The notes: generated by a model not told the origin, from the letters alone. A stretch of DNA of 64,000 bases from Actinophytocola oryzae (GCF_004364325.1 NZ_SOCP01000018.1:124001-188000); one strand, 5' to 3'; positions 52,469 to 60,719 are shown, counted from the stretch's first letter. Program-made: numbers and translations.

Positions 52469-52594
52469 CCGCAATGCCGGTCGTTTAGATCGCCAAGGGT
52501 CTGCTTGTGGATCTTGGTCGTGCCTGTTTCCGCTGGTCGCCGATCGTCGAGTTGATCTTGCACTGGCTTAAACGACCGGCATTGGGCCTAGCCG
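52462..52594. repeat. 10-bp direct repeats (target-site duplication) flanking the MITE
   Basis: GGCCTAGCCG occurs flush against each terminal inverted repeat. The left copy contains the TAG stop of the VOC gene, so the insertion landed exactly at the gene end without damaging it. Confidence 0.8.
52472..52584. mobile_element. 113-bp MITE-like element with perfect 16-bp terminal inverted repeats
   Basis: The ends CAATGCCGGTCGTTTA (52472-52487) and its exact complement (52569-52584) enclose an 81-bp core with no gene. Immediately outside both ends is the 10-bp direct repeat GGCCTAGCCG (52462-52471 and 52585-52594), as expected for a target-site duplication. It is too small to carry a transposase, so it would be moved in trans. 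A 10-bp duplication fits IS4-like elements, but the family is not assigned. Confidence 0.85.
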
Positions 52595-52708
52595 GTGTCG
52601 CCGACGCCACCCCCGCTGTTGGCCGCGGGGGAGGCGCCGGCTGGACGTGATCTGCTACGCATGGGGCATGAGCGGAGCCAATCATCGGTGTTCGGGCGAG
52701 GGGGCGGC

Positions 52709-54190
52709 ATGAGCCAGCACATGACGCCGGACGAGTTCCGTGAGTACGGCAGGCAGGTCGTCGACTGGGTCGCGGACTACATGGAGGGCGTCGAGAAGCT
52801 GCCGGTGCGGTCGCAGGTCGCGCCCGGTGACGTCCGGGCCGCCCTGCCCGCCCACCCGCCGGAGCGCGGCGAGGGCTTCGGCGGCGTCCTCGCCGACCTC
52901 GACCGGATCATCGTGCCGGGGCTCACCCACTGGCAGCACCCCGGCTTCTTCGCGTACTACCCCTCGAACGCCAGCGGCCCGGCGATCCTCGGCGACCTGC
53001 TCTCCAGCGGGCTCGGGGTCCAGGGGATGCTCTGGGCGACCAGCCCGGCCTGCACCGAGCTGGAGACGGTCGTCGTCGACTGGCTCGCCGAGCTGCTCGG
53101 GCTGCCCGACCACTTCCGCACCGACAACGTGGGCGGCGGTGTCATCCAGGACTCCGCGTCCAGCGCGAGTCTCCTCGCGATCCTCGCGGCGCTGCGGCGC
53201 ACCGGTGACGCCGCGGAGCAGGGCCTCACCGGCAGGCACACCCTGTACGTCTCCACCGAAACCCACTCCTCGCTCGCGAAGAGCGCACGCATCGCGGGCA
53301 TCGGCGCCGACAACGTCCGCGTGGTCGGCGTCGACCCCGCGACGCTCGGCATGGACCCCGAGCGGCTCGACCGCATGCTCGCGGAGGACATCGCGGCCGG
53401 GGCGACACCCGTGCTCGTCTGCGCGACCGTCGGCACCACCTCGACCGCCGCCGTCGACCCCGTGCGGGCGATCGGCGAGATCTGCCGCAGGCACGGTGTG
53501 TGGTTGCACGTCGACGCCGCGTACGCCGGGGTCGCCGCCGTCTGCCCCGAGCTGCGCGGGCTCAACGACGGTGTCGCCGAGTACGCCGACTCCTACGCCA
53601 CCAACCCGCACAAGTGGCTGCTCACCAACTTCGACTGCACCGTCATGTGGGTCGCCGACCGCGCCCCGCTGACCGGCGCGCTCGCCATCCACCCCGAGTA
53701 CCTGCGCAACGCGGCCACGTCCTCCGGCGCGGTCGTCGACTACCGCGACTGGCAGGTCTCCCTCGGCCGCCGGTTCCGCGCGCTGAAGCTGTGGGCCGTC
53801 CTGCGCTGGTACGGCGCCGAAGGACTGCGCGACCACATCCACAAAGGACTCGAGCAGGCGGCCAGGCTCACCGCCTGGATCACCGACGACCCGGACTTCG
53901 AGCTGCACGAGCCGCAGACGCTGGGCCTCGTGTGCTTCCGCCCGCTCTGGGCGGGCGGGGACGAGGACGCCGCCACGATGCGGCTGATGGAGGCCCTCAA
54001 CGACAGCGGCGCGCTCTACCTCACCCACACCAGGGTCGCCGGGCGGGTCGTGCTGCGGATGGCGCTCGGCGGGGTGAGGACGGAGGCCGAGCACGTGCGC
54101 GCCGCCTGGGAGGCGATCCGTGCGGAGCACGCGCGTACAGTCGTCGGGGAGACGGCGGTCGTCACGGGCCGGTCTGACCTTATTACTTGA
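52709..54190 (+). CDS. PLP-dependent aromatic-amino-acid-type decarboxylase
   Basis: A 493-residue group II decarboxylase. It begins MSQHMTPDEFREYGRQVVDW and has LTHWQHPGFFAYYPSNAS, TETHSSLAKSARIAG, HVDAAYAGVAAVCPE and the PLP lysine in NPHKWLLTNFDCTVMWV. This pattern fits aromatic-L-amino-acid (Trp/Tyr/Dopa/Phe) decarboxylases rather than glutamate or diaminobutyrate enzymes. ATG 52709 has GAGGGG 6 nt upstream; earlier in-frame codons are not supported. It follows the MITE, so it may or may not belong to the NRPS pathway. If it does, it could provide an amine for chain release or capping (speculative). Confidence 0.85.
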   Translation: MSQHMTPDEFREYGRQVVDWVADYMEGVEKLPVRSQVAPGDVRAALPAHPPERGEGFGGVLADLDRIIVPGLTHWQHPGFFAYYPSNASGPAILGDLLSSGLGVQGMLWATSPACTELETVVVDWLAELLGLPDHFRTDNVGGGVIQDSASSASLLAILAALRRTGDAAEQGLTGRHTLYVSTETHSSLAKSARIAGIGADNVRVVGVDPATLGMDPERLDRMLAEDIAAGATPVLVCATVGTTSTAAVDPVRAIGEICRRHGVWLHVDAAYAGVAAVCPELRGLNDGVAEYADSYATNPHKWLLTNFDCTVMWVADRAPLTGALAIHPEYLRNAATSSGAVVDYRDWQVSLGRRFRALKLWAVLRWYGAEGLRDHIHKGLEQAARLTAWITDDPDFELHEPQTLGLVCFRPLWAGGDEDAATMRLMEALNDSGALYLTHTRVAGRVVLRMALGGVRTEAEHVRAAWEAIRAEHARTVVGETAVVTGRSDLIT

Positions 54191-54267
54191 CGAATTCGGA
54201 TTTGTAATTCGAGATTCGTTTCGGTCAGGCGGTTGACACGTCGCCTACCATCGTTCGAGCCGGGGCA

Positions 54268-54801
54268 GTGATATCACTTCGTGATGTCGCGCGAGTGAAG
54301 CGGGGACGCAAGGTGGCCAGATCAGACCAGGTGACCGCCGATGACGTGCGGTCCGTCGTCTTCGACCAGTCGAGGAGGATGGCACGCGGTTATAGCGAGG
54401 AGCAGGTCGACGCATTCCTCGACCTCGTGGCCGACACGATCGAGGCCCTGACGGCAAAACTCGCGGATAAGCAGGCCGACACGGGACGTGTAATAAGCGA
54501 AGCACACCGTAACGCGGAGACGATCGTGCGCCGTGCCCAGGCCACGGCGGAACAGATCGAGGACGAGGCCCGTCAGCGGGCCGCCCGCATGGTCGCCGAC
54601 GCCTCCCGTCGCATGCCGATGCCGCCCCCGCCCCAGCAGCCCCCGCCCCCGCCCATGCCGCCGCAGATCAACGAGGAGTTCGCCGCGGCGGCGGTCGCGG
54701 TCGGCACGCGGATCGGCGGGATAAGGGACGCCCTCAGTGCCGAGCTGGCGAGCCTCTACCGGCTCATCGGCCAGGTCCAGAACAACGGAATGCGCCGCTA
54801 G
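54268..54801 (+). CDS. DivIVA-domain coiled-coil protein
   Basis: A 177-residue protein. A DivIVA-like N-terminus (TADDVRSVVFDQSRRMARGYSEEQVDAFLDLVADTIEAL, in two parts from about residue 22) is followed by a coiled coil with an Ala/Glu/Arg-rich AQATAEQIEDEARQRAARMV. Then come a poly-Pro insert (PPPPQQPPPPPMPP) and a C-terminal helix. DivIVA/Wag31-like proteins mark poles or septa in actinomycetes; this short version is one of the several accessory copies usually found. The GTG at 54268 is used, but a GTG at 54313 is also possible. Confidence 0.75.
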   Translation: MISLRDVARVKRGRKVARSDQVTADDVRSVVFDQSRRMARGYSEEQVDAFLDLVADTIEALTAKLADKQADTGRVISEAHRNAETIVRRAQATAEQIEDEARQRAARMVADASRRMPMPPPPQQPPPPPMPPQINEEFAAAAVAVGTRIGGIRDALSAELASLYRLIGQVQNNGMRR

Positions 54802-54806
54802 GCGTA

Positions 54807-55307
54807 TCAGACTGCGCCATTCGGCTCAACGTCGTCCAACCATCTGGTAAGCAGCGTCTCCAGTTGGTTTTTCTCGTTCTCGCTCAGCGTCGAGAGCAGC
54901 CGGTGCTCGTTGGCCATGTGCTCGGTGAACGCGCGGTCGATCAGTTCTCGCCCGGCTTTCGTCAGCGCCACCACCCGCCCGCGCCCGTCCGCCGCGCTGT
55001 GTCGCCTGGTGACCAGCCCGTCCCGCTCCAGCCGGTCGAGCCGCTTGGTCATGGCACCCGTGGTCACCATCGTGAACCGCGCCAGCTCGCCCGGCGCCCG
55101 CTCGAACGGCTCGCCTGCCCTCCTGAGCGCGGCGAGCACGTCGAACTCGCCCTCGCCGAGCCCGTACCGGCGGTAGACGACGCAGAGCTGCTCGGTGAGG
55201 TGCCCGGCGAGCCGGTGCAGCCGCCCGATGACTCCCTGCGGGCTGACGTCCAGGTCGGGGCGCTCCCGAGCCCATTCGGCCTGGATTCGTGCGACGTGGT
55301 CGTTCAC
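54807..55307 (-). CDS. MarR family transcriptional regulator (controls adjacent EamA gene)
   Basis: A 166-residue MarR regulator. It starts VNDHVARIQAEWARERPDLD and carries the winged HTH at about 60-120 (EFDVLAALRRAGEPFERAPG; TGAMTKRLDRLERDGLVTRR). The GTG at 55307 is chosen because a TATAGT -10 on this strand (55320-55315) ends 7 nt before it and there is no Shine-Dalgarno, so it may be leaderless; the frame runs on to 55373 through the operator. It diverges from an EamA exporter across two near-identical palindromes. Confidence 0.85.
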   Translation of the reverse strand: MNDHVARIQAEWARERPDLDVSPQGVIGRLHRLAGHLTEQLCVVYRRYGLGEGEFDVLAALRRAGEPFERAPGELARFTMVTTGAMTKRLDRLERDGLVTRRHSAADGRGRVVALTKAGRELIDRAFTEHMANEHRLLSTLSENEKNQLETLLTRWLDDVEPNGAV

Positions 55308-55318
55308 GGACCTGACTA

Positions 55319-55357
55319 TACCTTCCGAGGAAGCTATAGTAGCTTCCGTGGAAGCTA
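55319..55357. promoter_or_regulatory. Twin palindromic MarR operators in a divergent promoter
   Basis: Site 1, TACCTTCC-GA-GGAAGCTA (55319-55336), has one mismatched pair. Site 2, TAGCTTCC-GT-GGAAGCTA (55340-55357), is perfect. Their centres are 21 bp apart, two helical turns. They overlap a rightward TATAGT -10 (55335-55340) and the transporter start, so bound regulator would block both genes. Confidence 0.7.
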
Positions 55358-56268
55358 AATGGGTGGCCGTCACGGCGGTGGCCCCGGTCGCCTGGGGCTC
55401 GAACTACTACGTCACACACGAGTTCCTGCCCGCCGGACATCCGCTGTACGGGGCGCTGTTCCGGGCGTTGCCTGCCGGCCTGCTCCTGCTCGCGGTCCAC
55501 CGGCGGCTGCCCACCGGTGCGTGGTGGTGGCGCTCACTCGTGCTGGGCACCCTCGACGTCGGCGCCTTCTTCGTGCTGATCTACGTCGCGGCGCAGCTGC
55601 TGCCGACGAGCGTCGCCGCCACGGTCATGGCCACCTCGCCCGTGGTGATGATGCTGTTCGCGTGGCTGGTGCTGTCCGTGCCGCCACGGGGCAGGCAGCT
55701 GCTCGGCGCCGCGCTCGGCATCGCGGGCGTGGGCCTGATGCTGCTCACCGGCGCGGTGGCGGCCGACCCGCGTGGTGTCGCGGCCTCCGTCGCCGCGATG
55801 GTCATGTCGTCCTACGGCTACGTCCTGACCAAGAAGTGGGGCGACGGCGTGGATGTGCTGTCCCTCACGGCATGGCAGCTCATCGCGGGCGCCCTGGTGC
55901 TCCTGCCGGTCGCGGCCGTCGCGGAGACACCGCCCCGGCTCGACGGTCCCGCGGTGCTCGGCTTCGCCTACGTCACCATGGTGGCGACCGCGCTGGCGTT
56001 CGCGGCGTGGTTCGCGGGTCTGCGCCACCTCGACGCGGGCACGGTCGGCCTGGTCGGCCTCCTCAACCCGGTCACCGGCGTGCTGCTGGGTACCGCCGTC
56101 GCCACCGAGACGCTGTCGACGCGCCAGCTGATCGGGCTGGCGCTCGTCATCGCGGGCATCCTCGTCCCACATGCTGGACGACGCGGTTCGCGGAGCTACG
56201 ATCGGCGACGTGGCGAAACCGTTGCGGAAACTGGGCTTCCTCACCATCGGGCTGTTCGACGAGGCTGA
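55348..56268 (+). CDS. EamA/DMT family exporter
   Basis: A 306-residue transporter with ten predicted helices in two EamA halves (VEAKWVAVTAVAPVAWGSNY; GAFFVLIYVAAQLLPTSVAA; ATALAFAAWFAGLRHLDAGT). It probably exports a small metabolite or drug under control of the divergent MarR protein. GTG 55348 lies 8 nt after TATAGT, suggesting a leaderless start inside the second operator; GTG 55363 is an alternative. The last 20 residues are atypically charged and overlap the start of the next gene by 59 bp. Confidence 0.8.
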   Translation: MEAKWVAVTAVAPVAWGSNYYVTHEFLPAGHPLYGALFRALPAGLLLLAVHRRLPTGAWWWRSLVLGTLDVGAFFVLIYVAAQLLPTSVAATVMATSPVVMMLFAWLVLSVPPRGRQLLGAALGIAGVGLMLLTGAVAADPRGVAASVAAMVMSSYGYVLTKKWGDGVDVLSLTAWQLIAGALVLLPVAAVAETPPRLDGPAVLGFAYVTMVATALAFAAWFAGLRHLDAGTVGLVGLLNPVTGVLLGTAVATETLSTRQLIGLALVIAGILVPHAGRRGSRSYDRRRGETVAETGLPHHRAVRRG

Positions 56269-57217
56269 CCCCCGCCGTGGCCACCAGTCCACACTGGACA
56301 TGATCGGGCTCGGCGAACGACTCGGCCTCGACAGTGCCTGGCTGCGGCACCGGCACCTGCAGTTCGGCATCTCCTCGCCGGTCGCGGTCCTCGCCGCCGC
56401 GTCGCAGATCACCGACCACATCCACCTCGGCACCGCGGTAACGCCGCTCGGCTGGGAGAACCCGCTGCGCCTCGCCGAGGACCTGTCCACTGTCGACGTC
56501 CTCTCCGGCGGCAGGCTCAACCCCGGCGTGAGCGTCGGGTCGCCCATGCACTACGACGACGTCAAGGGCACCCTCTACCCGGACACGGCCGACGTCGAGG
56601 ACTTCACCTACCGCAGGGTCGAACGGCTGCTCGCCATCGTCGGAGGCGAGCGGGTCACGGGATTCCGTGGCACCGAAGGGTTCGAGGAGTTCTCCGACCA
56701 CGTCCAGCCGCACTCGCCCGGCCTGCGTGACCGCATGTGGTACGGCGGCGCCGGTCTGCGGTCGGCGGAGTGGGCGGGCGAGCACCGGATGAACTTCCTG
56801 ACCAGCAGCGTGGTCCGTGCCGAGGACGGGTTGTCGGACTTCGCGGAGCTCCAGCGGCGCCACATCACCGCGTTCCGCGACAGGCACCCGGAAGGCCGTG
56901 TCTCCCAAGGACTCGTGGTCATCCCGACGGACAGTGCCGACGCCGGCCAACGGGCGCGGTACGCCGAGTACGCGGCGAAACGCCTGCCCCGCACCCGTGC
57001 GCCCCAGGGGCCGGGACGGCTGCTGTTCTCGCCCGACTACGTCGGCACGTCGGCGCAGCTCGCCGAGCGGCTGGCGGAACACGCGGCGTACCAGGAGATC
57101 GACGAGGTGGCGTTCGCGCTGCCGTTCTCCTTCGAACACGCCGACTACGTGCAGATCCTCACCGACATGGCCGAGCGGCTCGGGCCGGCACTCGGGTGGC
57201 GCCCGGCGCGGCGCTGA
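56210..57217 (+). CDS. LLM class (F420/flavin-dependent) oxidoreductase
   Basis: A 335-residue luciferase-like TIM barrel. It starts MAKPLRKLGFLTIGLFDEAD and shows IGLGERLGLDSAWLRHRHLQ, the beta-strand IHLGTAVTPLGWENPLRLAE, DVLSGGRLNPGVSVGSP and a C-terminal barrel end. Relatives use F420 or FMN to oxidise or reduce diverse substrates. The GTG at 56210 aligns with the family N-terminus; an ATG at 56171 would add 13 uncharacteristic residues. It overlaps the EamA gene, so the two are likely co-transcribed and might act on the same compound (inference). Confidence 0.82.
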   Translation: MAKPLRKLGFLTIGLFDEADPRRGHQSTLDMIGLGERLGLDSAWLRHRHLQFGISSPVAVLAAASQITDHIHLGTAVTPLGWENPLRLAEDLSTVDVLSGGRLNPGVSVGSPMHYDDVKGTLYPDTADVEDFTYRRVERLLAIVGGERVTGFRGTEGFEEFSDHVQPHSPGLRDRMWYGGAGLRSAEWAGEHRMNFLTSSVVRAEDGLSDFAELQRRHITAFRDRHPEGRVSQGLVVIPTDSADAGQRARYAEYAAKRLPRTRAPQGPGRLLFSPDYVGTSAQLAERLAEHAAYQEIDEVAFALPFSFEHADYVQILTDMAERLGPALGWRPARR

Positions 57218-57249
57218 AGGTCGTCTCATCGGCGGTCGGGGACGCGGGG

Positions 57250-57278
57250 TTGACGACACTTCACACTTACCGTAAGTT
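57250..57278 (+). promoter_or_regulatory. ArsR promoter with overlapping operator palindrome
   Basis: TTGACG (57250-57255), a 17-nt spacer and TAAGTT (57273-57278) precede the ATG at 57285 by 6 nt, again a leaderless layout. The perfect palindrome ACTTAC-C-GTAAGT (57265-57277) covers the -10, so self-repression is likely. Confidence 0.6.
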
Positions 57279-57284
57279 TTGAGC

Positions 57285-57620
57285 ATGCCGAGACCAGCCG
57301 CCACAGAGGACGTGTTCCGCGCGGTTGCCGACCCGACGAGGCGTGCGGCCCTGGAGATCCTCGGCCGCAGGCGGGACGTGCCCGTCACCGCGCTGGCCGA
57401 GGAGCTGGGGGTCGGGATGCCGATGCTGTCGCGCCACCTCGCGGTGCTGCGTGCGGCGGGGCTGGTCACCGAGCGGCGCGACGGGCGGCAGCGGCGCTAC
57501 CGCATCGAGCCCGAGCCGCTGCGTGAGCTGTACGACTGGGCCGCCATCTTCCGCGACTTCTGGCCGGAGAAGATCGAGAACCTCCGGTCCTACCTCGAGA
57601 GGACGAGCAATGACACGTGA
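57285..57620 (+). CDS. ArsR family HTH regulator
   Basis: A 111-residue winged-helix protein: MPRPAATEDVFRAVADPTRR, AALEILGRRRDVPVTALAEE, GMPMLSRHLAVLRAAGLVTE, RRDGRQRRYRIEPEPLREL. No metal-binding ELCVCD motif is present, so it belongs to the non-metal ArsR branch often paired with SRPBCC/AHSA1 proteins. It overlaps the next gene by 11 bp, forming the classic ArsR-SRPBCC pair. ATG 57285 fits the promoter and the family N-terminus. Confidence 0.88.
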   Translation: MPRPAATEDVFRAVADPTRRAALEILGRRRDVPVTALAEELGVGMPMLSRHLAVLRAAGLVTERRDGRQRRYRIEPEPLRELYDWAAIFRDFWPEKIENLRSYLERTSNDT

Positions 57621-58044
57621 CATCAGGGTGGACGTCGAGCTGCCCCACCCGCCGGAGGTGGTCTGGCGGGCACTGACCGACCCGGCCGCCCTGGCCGAGT
57701 GGATGATGCCGGTGGAGGACTTCGCGCCGGTGGTGGGCAGGCGCTTCACCGTGCGTGCCAGGCCGATGCCGGGCTGGGACGGCGTCGTGCACTGCGAGGT
57801 CACGGCGGCGGACGAGCCGAAGAACCTGGCCTACACGTGGCGGGGCAGCAAGATGCGTGCGACGACCACGGTGACCTGGACACTGACCGAGCCGTCACCC
57901 GGCCACACGCGGCTCCTGTTGGAGCACAACGGTTTCCCGGGCCTCGGCGGCGCCGTGCTCGCGCTCATGCACCGCGGCGGCTGGCGCAGGATGCTCACCA
58001 CTCGCCTCGCGGGCCTTCTCGCGACGCGGTCGGCGACCCCATGA
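57610..58044 (+). CDS. SRPBCC (AHSA1-like) domain protein
   Basis: A 144-residue protein of the SRPBCC/START fold: MTRDIRVDVELPHPPEVVWR, ALTDPAALAEWMMPVEDF, VGRRFTVRARPMPGWDG, a central YTWRG strand and the long C-terminal helix. These proteins form a hydrophobic ligand pocket, and when paired with an ArsR-type regulator are presumed ligand binders or enzymes controlled by it. Translation is coupled to ArsR. Its 3' end overlaps the convergent MFS gene by 50 bp. Confidence 0.85.
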   Translation: MTRDIRVDVELPHPPEVVWRALTDPAALAEWMMPVEDFAPVVGRRFTVRARPMPGWDGVVHCEVTAADEPKNLAYTWRGSKMRATTTVTWTLTEPSPGHTRLLLEHNGFPGLGGAVLALMHRGGWRRMLTTRLAGLLATRSATP

Positions 58045-59317
58045 GCGCGGTGGTCGCCGCCGTCGCCACGACGAGGGCCGCCGCCAGCCAGAACGCGGGC
58101 GCCACCGAGTGACCGTGGAGGTAGACGCTGCCGAGGACCGCGACGCCGAGGGTGGCACCCAGCTGCTGCACCGCGTTCAGCAGACCGGCGGCCGAGCCGG
58201 TCTCCTGTGGACGGACACGGGACAGGGCGGTCGTGAAGAACGGCACGGTGAACAGGCCCAACCCGAGGCCGCCGAGCGCGAGTGCGCCCAGCAGCCCACG
58301 CGGCCACCCGATCGCCAGGAGGATCCCCGCCAGCAGCGACCCGAGCCCGGCGAACGCGACGCGCGAGCCGAACCTCGGCACGAGCCACGTGCCCGCGACC
58401 CAGGACGACACGGCCAGCCCGCCGGACCACGGCAGCAGTGTCAGCCCGCTGGTGAGCACGTCACGGCCCTCGTCGAGCTGCTGGTGCAGCACCACGACCA
58501 GCATGAGCCCGTTCATCACGGCGAAGAACAGCGTCGACGTGACGAGGGCGGCCGGGAAACCGCGGTCGTGGAACAGGCTCCGTTCGACCAGTGGGTGCCG
58601 CCGATTTCGCTGCTGGACGGCGAAGACCGCCAGCACGGCGGCACCCGCCGCGAACACGGGCCAGTGCCACCGGGTGATCAGCGGGTGGACCACGAGTCCG
58701 ACACCCGCCGCGGCGAGCACGGTGCCCACGAGGTCCAGCCGCACCGGGGCCGCCGCGCGGTCCTCTGGCAGCAGCCTGCGGGCGGCGAGCACGGCCACCG
58801 AGATCGGCACGTTGACGAGGAACGCGACCCGCCAGGACGCGGCGTCGGTCAGCACCGCGCCGAGCACCGGACCGGTCACCGCGGAGACTCCCACCACCGG
58901 GCCGTTCCAGCCCAGCGCGGCGGCCAGTTCCGGCCCGGAGAACGCGGCCCTGATCAACCCGATGGTCTGGGGGATGACGAGTGCCGCGGCGGCGCCCTGG
59001 ACCGCCCGCGCCGCGATCAACACGCCGGCGTCCGGTGCCACCGCGCAGCACAGCGACGCGATGGCGAACCCGGTGACGCCCGCGAGGAACAGCCTGCGGC
59101 GCCCGTACCGGTCGCCGAGCCTGCCGCCGGTGATCAGCAACACGGCGAACGGGAGCGTGTACGCGGCGCCGAACCACTGGATGTCGGACCGCGCGCCGCC
59201 GAGTCCTGCGTGGATGGCCGGGGCGGCGACCTGCGTGATCGTCGCGTCGAGGACGTTCATGGCCTCGGCCGCGAGCAGGACGGCGAGCGCGGCCCACCTG
59301 GTCGTTGTCACTTGCAT
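57995..59317 (-). CDS. MFS drug efflux transporter (DHA2-like, 14-helix type)
   Basis: A 440-residue major facilitator. The first helix is AALAVLLAAEAMNVLDATIT; motif A follows as GGRLGDRYGRRRLFLAG; motif C-like GPVVGVSAVTGPVLGAVLTD and a terminal helix pair come later. It resembles EmrB/QacA-type proton-driven exporters. ATG 59317 is selected because it directly precedes the first helix; the frame also runs to 59398 into the regulator. It diverges from a double Lrp-type regulator that probably controls it. Confidence 0.85.
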   Translation of the reverse strand: MQVTTTRWAALAVLLAAEAMNVLDATITQVAAPAIHAGLGGARSDIQWFGAAYTLPFAVLLITGGRLGDRYGRRRLFLAGVTGFAIASLCCAVAPDAGVLIAARAVQGAAAALVIPQTIGLIRAAFSGPELAAALGWNGPVVGVSAVTGPVLGAVLTDAASWRVAFLVNVPISVAVLAARRLLPEDRAAAPVRLDLVGTVLAAAGVGLVVHPLITRWHWPVFAAGAAVLAVFAVQQRNRRHPLVERSLFHDRGFPAALVTSTLFFAVMNGLMLVVVLHQQLDEGRDVLTSGLTLLPWSGGLAVSSWVAGTWLVPRFGSRVAFAGLGSLLAGILLAIGWPRGLLGALALGGLGLGLFTVPFFTTALSRVRPQETGSAAGLLNAVQQLGATLGVAVLGSVYLHGHSVAPAFWLAAALVVATAATTALMGSPTASREGPRGEW

Positions 59318-59384
59318 GCCGGCCAACCTGGGCCCAGTATGAGCTTTGTTCCACGAAACGGGGTCGTATTGGACGAGATCTTCC

Positions 59385-60335
59385 ATGCTTGACGACATCG
59401 ACCGTGGTTTGGTCCACGCACTGCACCTCGACGCCAGGGCGCCGTTCAGCCGGGTCGGCGCCGTGCTCGGGGTGTCGACGCAGACCGTCGCCCGCCGCTA
59501 CCAGCGGCTGCGGGCCGAGGTCGGCATGCGGGTGGTCGGCCTGCCGGACCCGGCCCAGGCCGGGTTGACGCAGTGGCTCGTCCGGCTCACCGCGCAGCCG
59601 GCCAGCGCGCGGACCCTGGCACGCTCACTGGCCCGCCGTCCCGACACGTCGTGGGTCAAGCTGACCTCGGGCGGCCTGGAGATCGTGGCGATCGTGCACA
59701 CGCCGGTGAACGCGCCCAGCTCGATGCTGCTGCACGACATCCCGCGCACGGCGAGTGTCACGGCGGTGTCGGCGCACTTCCTGCTGCACACCTACCTCGG
59801 CGGCCCGACCGCGTGGCGCGGCAGGATCAACGCACTGGACGCGGAACAGCAGCGGTCGCTGCGGCTGCCGGACCGGGTCGCCACCGACGAGCCGCTGTCG
59901 CGGGCGGACCACGCGTTGATCGCCGCCCTGCACCACGACGGCAGGCTCGGCAACGCGGGTCTCGCCGCCGCGACCGGGCTCTCGCAGGCCACCGCCGCCC
60001 GCAGGCTGGCGGATCTCCGTGCCAGGGGTGCCGTGTTCTTCGACGTCGAGATCGACGCGGCCCACTACGGCGCCACGACGCAGGCGTTCCTGTGGATGGC
60101 GGTCACGCCGGCCGACCTCGACCGGGTGGCGACGGTGCTGGCCACGCACGAGGAGCTGGCGGTCGTCGCGGCCACGACCGGGCCGACGAACCTGACCGCG
60201 CACGCGCTGTGTGCCGATCCCGCCGCGCTGCACCGGTACCTCACGCACCGGCTCGGCGCGCTGCCCGCCATTCACACGCTGCACACGGCCCCGGTGCTGG
60301 AGACGGTGAAGGCGGTCGGTCCACTCAGGACGTGA
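59385..60335 (+). CDS. Lrp/AsnC family regulator with two tandem HTH-RAM units
   Basis: A 316-residue protein that repeats the Lrp plan. Unit 1 has HTH DDIDRGLVHALHLDARAPFS and VLGVSTQTVARRYQRLR, then a RAM-like sheet (WVKLTSGGLEIVAIVHTP). Unit 2 (from about residue 175) has LSRADHALIAALHHDGRLGN and ATGLSQATAARRLADLRARG, then a second RAM-like part. Most Lrp proteins have one unit of about 150 residues, so this is the duplicated actinobacterial form. ATG 59385 is used. The spacer to the MFS gene holds GTTCCACGAAAC (59348-59359), a near-palindrome that may be its site. Confidence 0.85.
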   Translation: MLDDIDRGLVHALHLDARAPFSRVGAVLGVSTQTVARRYQRLRAEVGMRVVGLPDPAQAGLTQWLVRLTAQPASARTLARSLARRPDTSWVKLTSGGLEIVAIVHTPVNAPSSMLLHDIPRTASVTAVSAHFLLHTYLGGPTAWRGRINALDAEQQRSLRLPDRVATDEPLSRADHALIAALHHDGRLGNAGLAAATGLSQATAARRLADLRARGAVFFDVEIDAAHYGATTQAFLWMAVTPADLDRVATVLATHEELAVVAATTGPTNLTAHALCADPAALHRYLTHRLGALPAIHTLHTAPVLETVKAVGPLRT

Positions 60336-60705
60336 AGGAGTACGGGCCGAACCGGAGGATGGCGACGACCGCGGACAGGATCAGCAGGACCACCGCCGGT
60401 GCCATGGTCTTGGTCTCCTTGCGCCGGACGTGGACGATGACCGCGCCGACCATCGTGACGGCGAGGCCGAGCGCGGCGATCGGCACGAGCACGGGCGCGA
60501 TGTCGAGGAGGGCGGGCAGGATCAGGCCGATCGCGCCGAGGATCTCCACCACGCCGATGAACTTGACCATGCCGGGCGAGAAGTCCTCGGTCCACGCCAT
60601 GCCCGCCTTCGCGAGATCCTCCCGCGAGCGTGCGACCTTCATGAAGCCGGCACCGAGGAACGCGGCGGCGAGTACGCCGGCGATGATCCAGAGCACGACG
60701 TTCAT
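60325..60705 (-). CDS. DoxX family membrane protein
   Basis: A 126-residue protein with four predicted helices (MNVVLWIIAGVLAAAFLGAG; FIGVVEILGAIGLILPALL; LVPIAALGLAVTMVGAVIVH; APAVVLLILSAVVAIL) and the DoxX signature GAGFMKVARS near the first helix. DoxX-like proteins are small quinone- or oxidoreductase-associated membrane proteins, and many actinobacterial copies sit beside MarR regulators. It diverges from a MarR gene, and the 3' end overlaps the Lrp gene by 11 bp. Confidence 0.85.
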   Translation of the reverse strand: MNVVLWIIAGVLAAAFLGAGFMKVARSREDLAKAGMAWTEDFSPGMVKFIGVVEILGAIGLILPALLDIAPVLVPIAALGLAVTMVGAVIVHVRRKETKTMAPAVVLLILSAVVAILRFGPYSFTS

Positions 60706-60719
60706 GCGACCTCCTTGAC

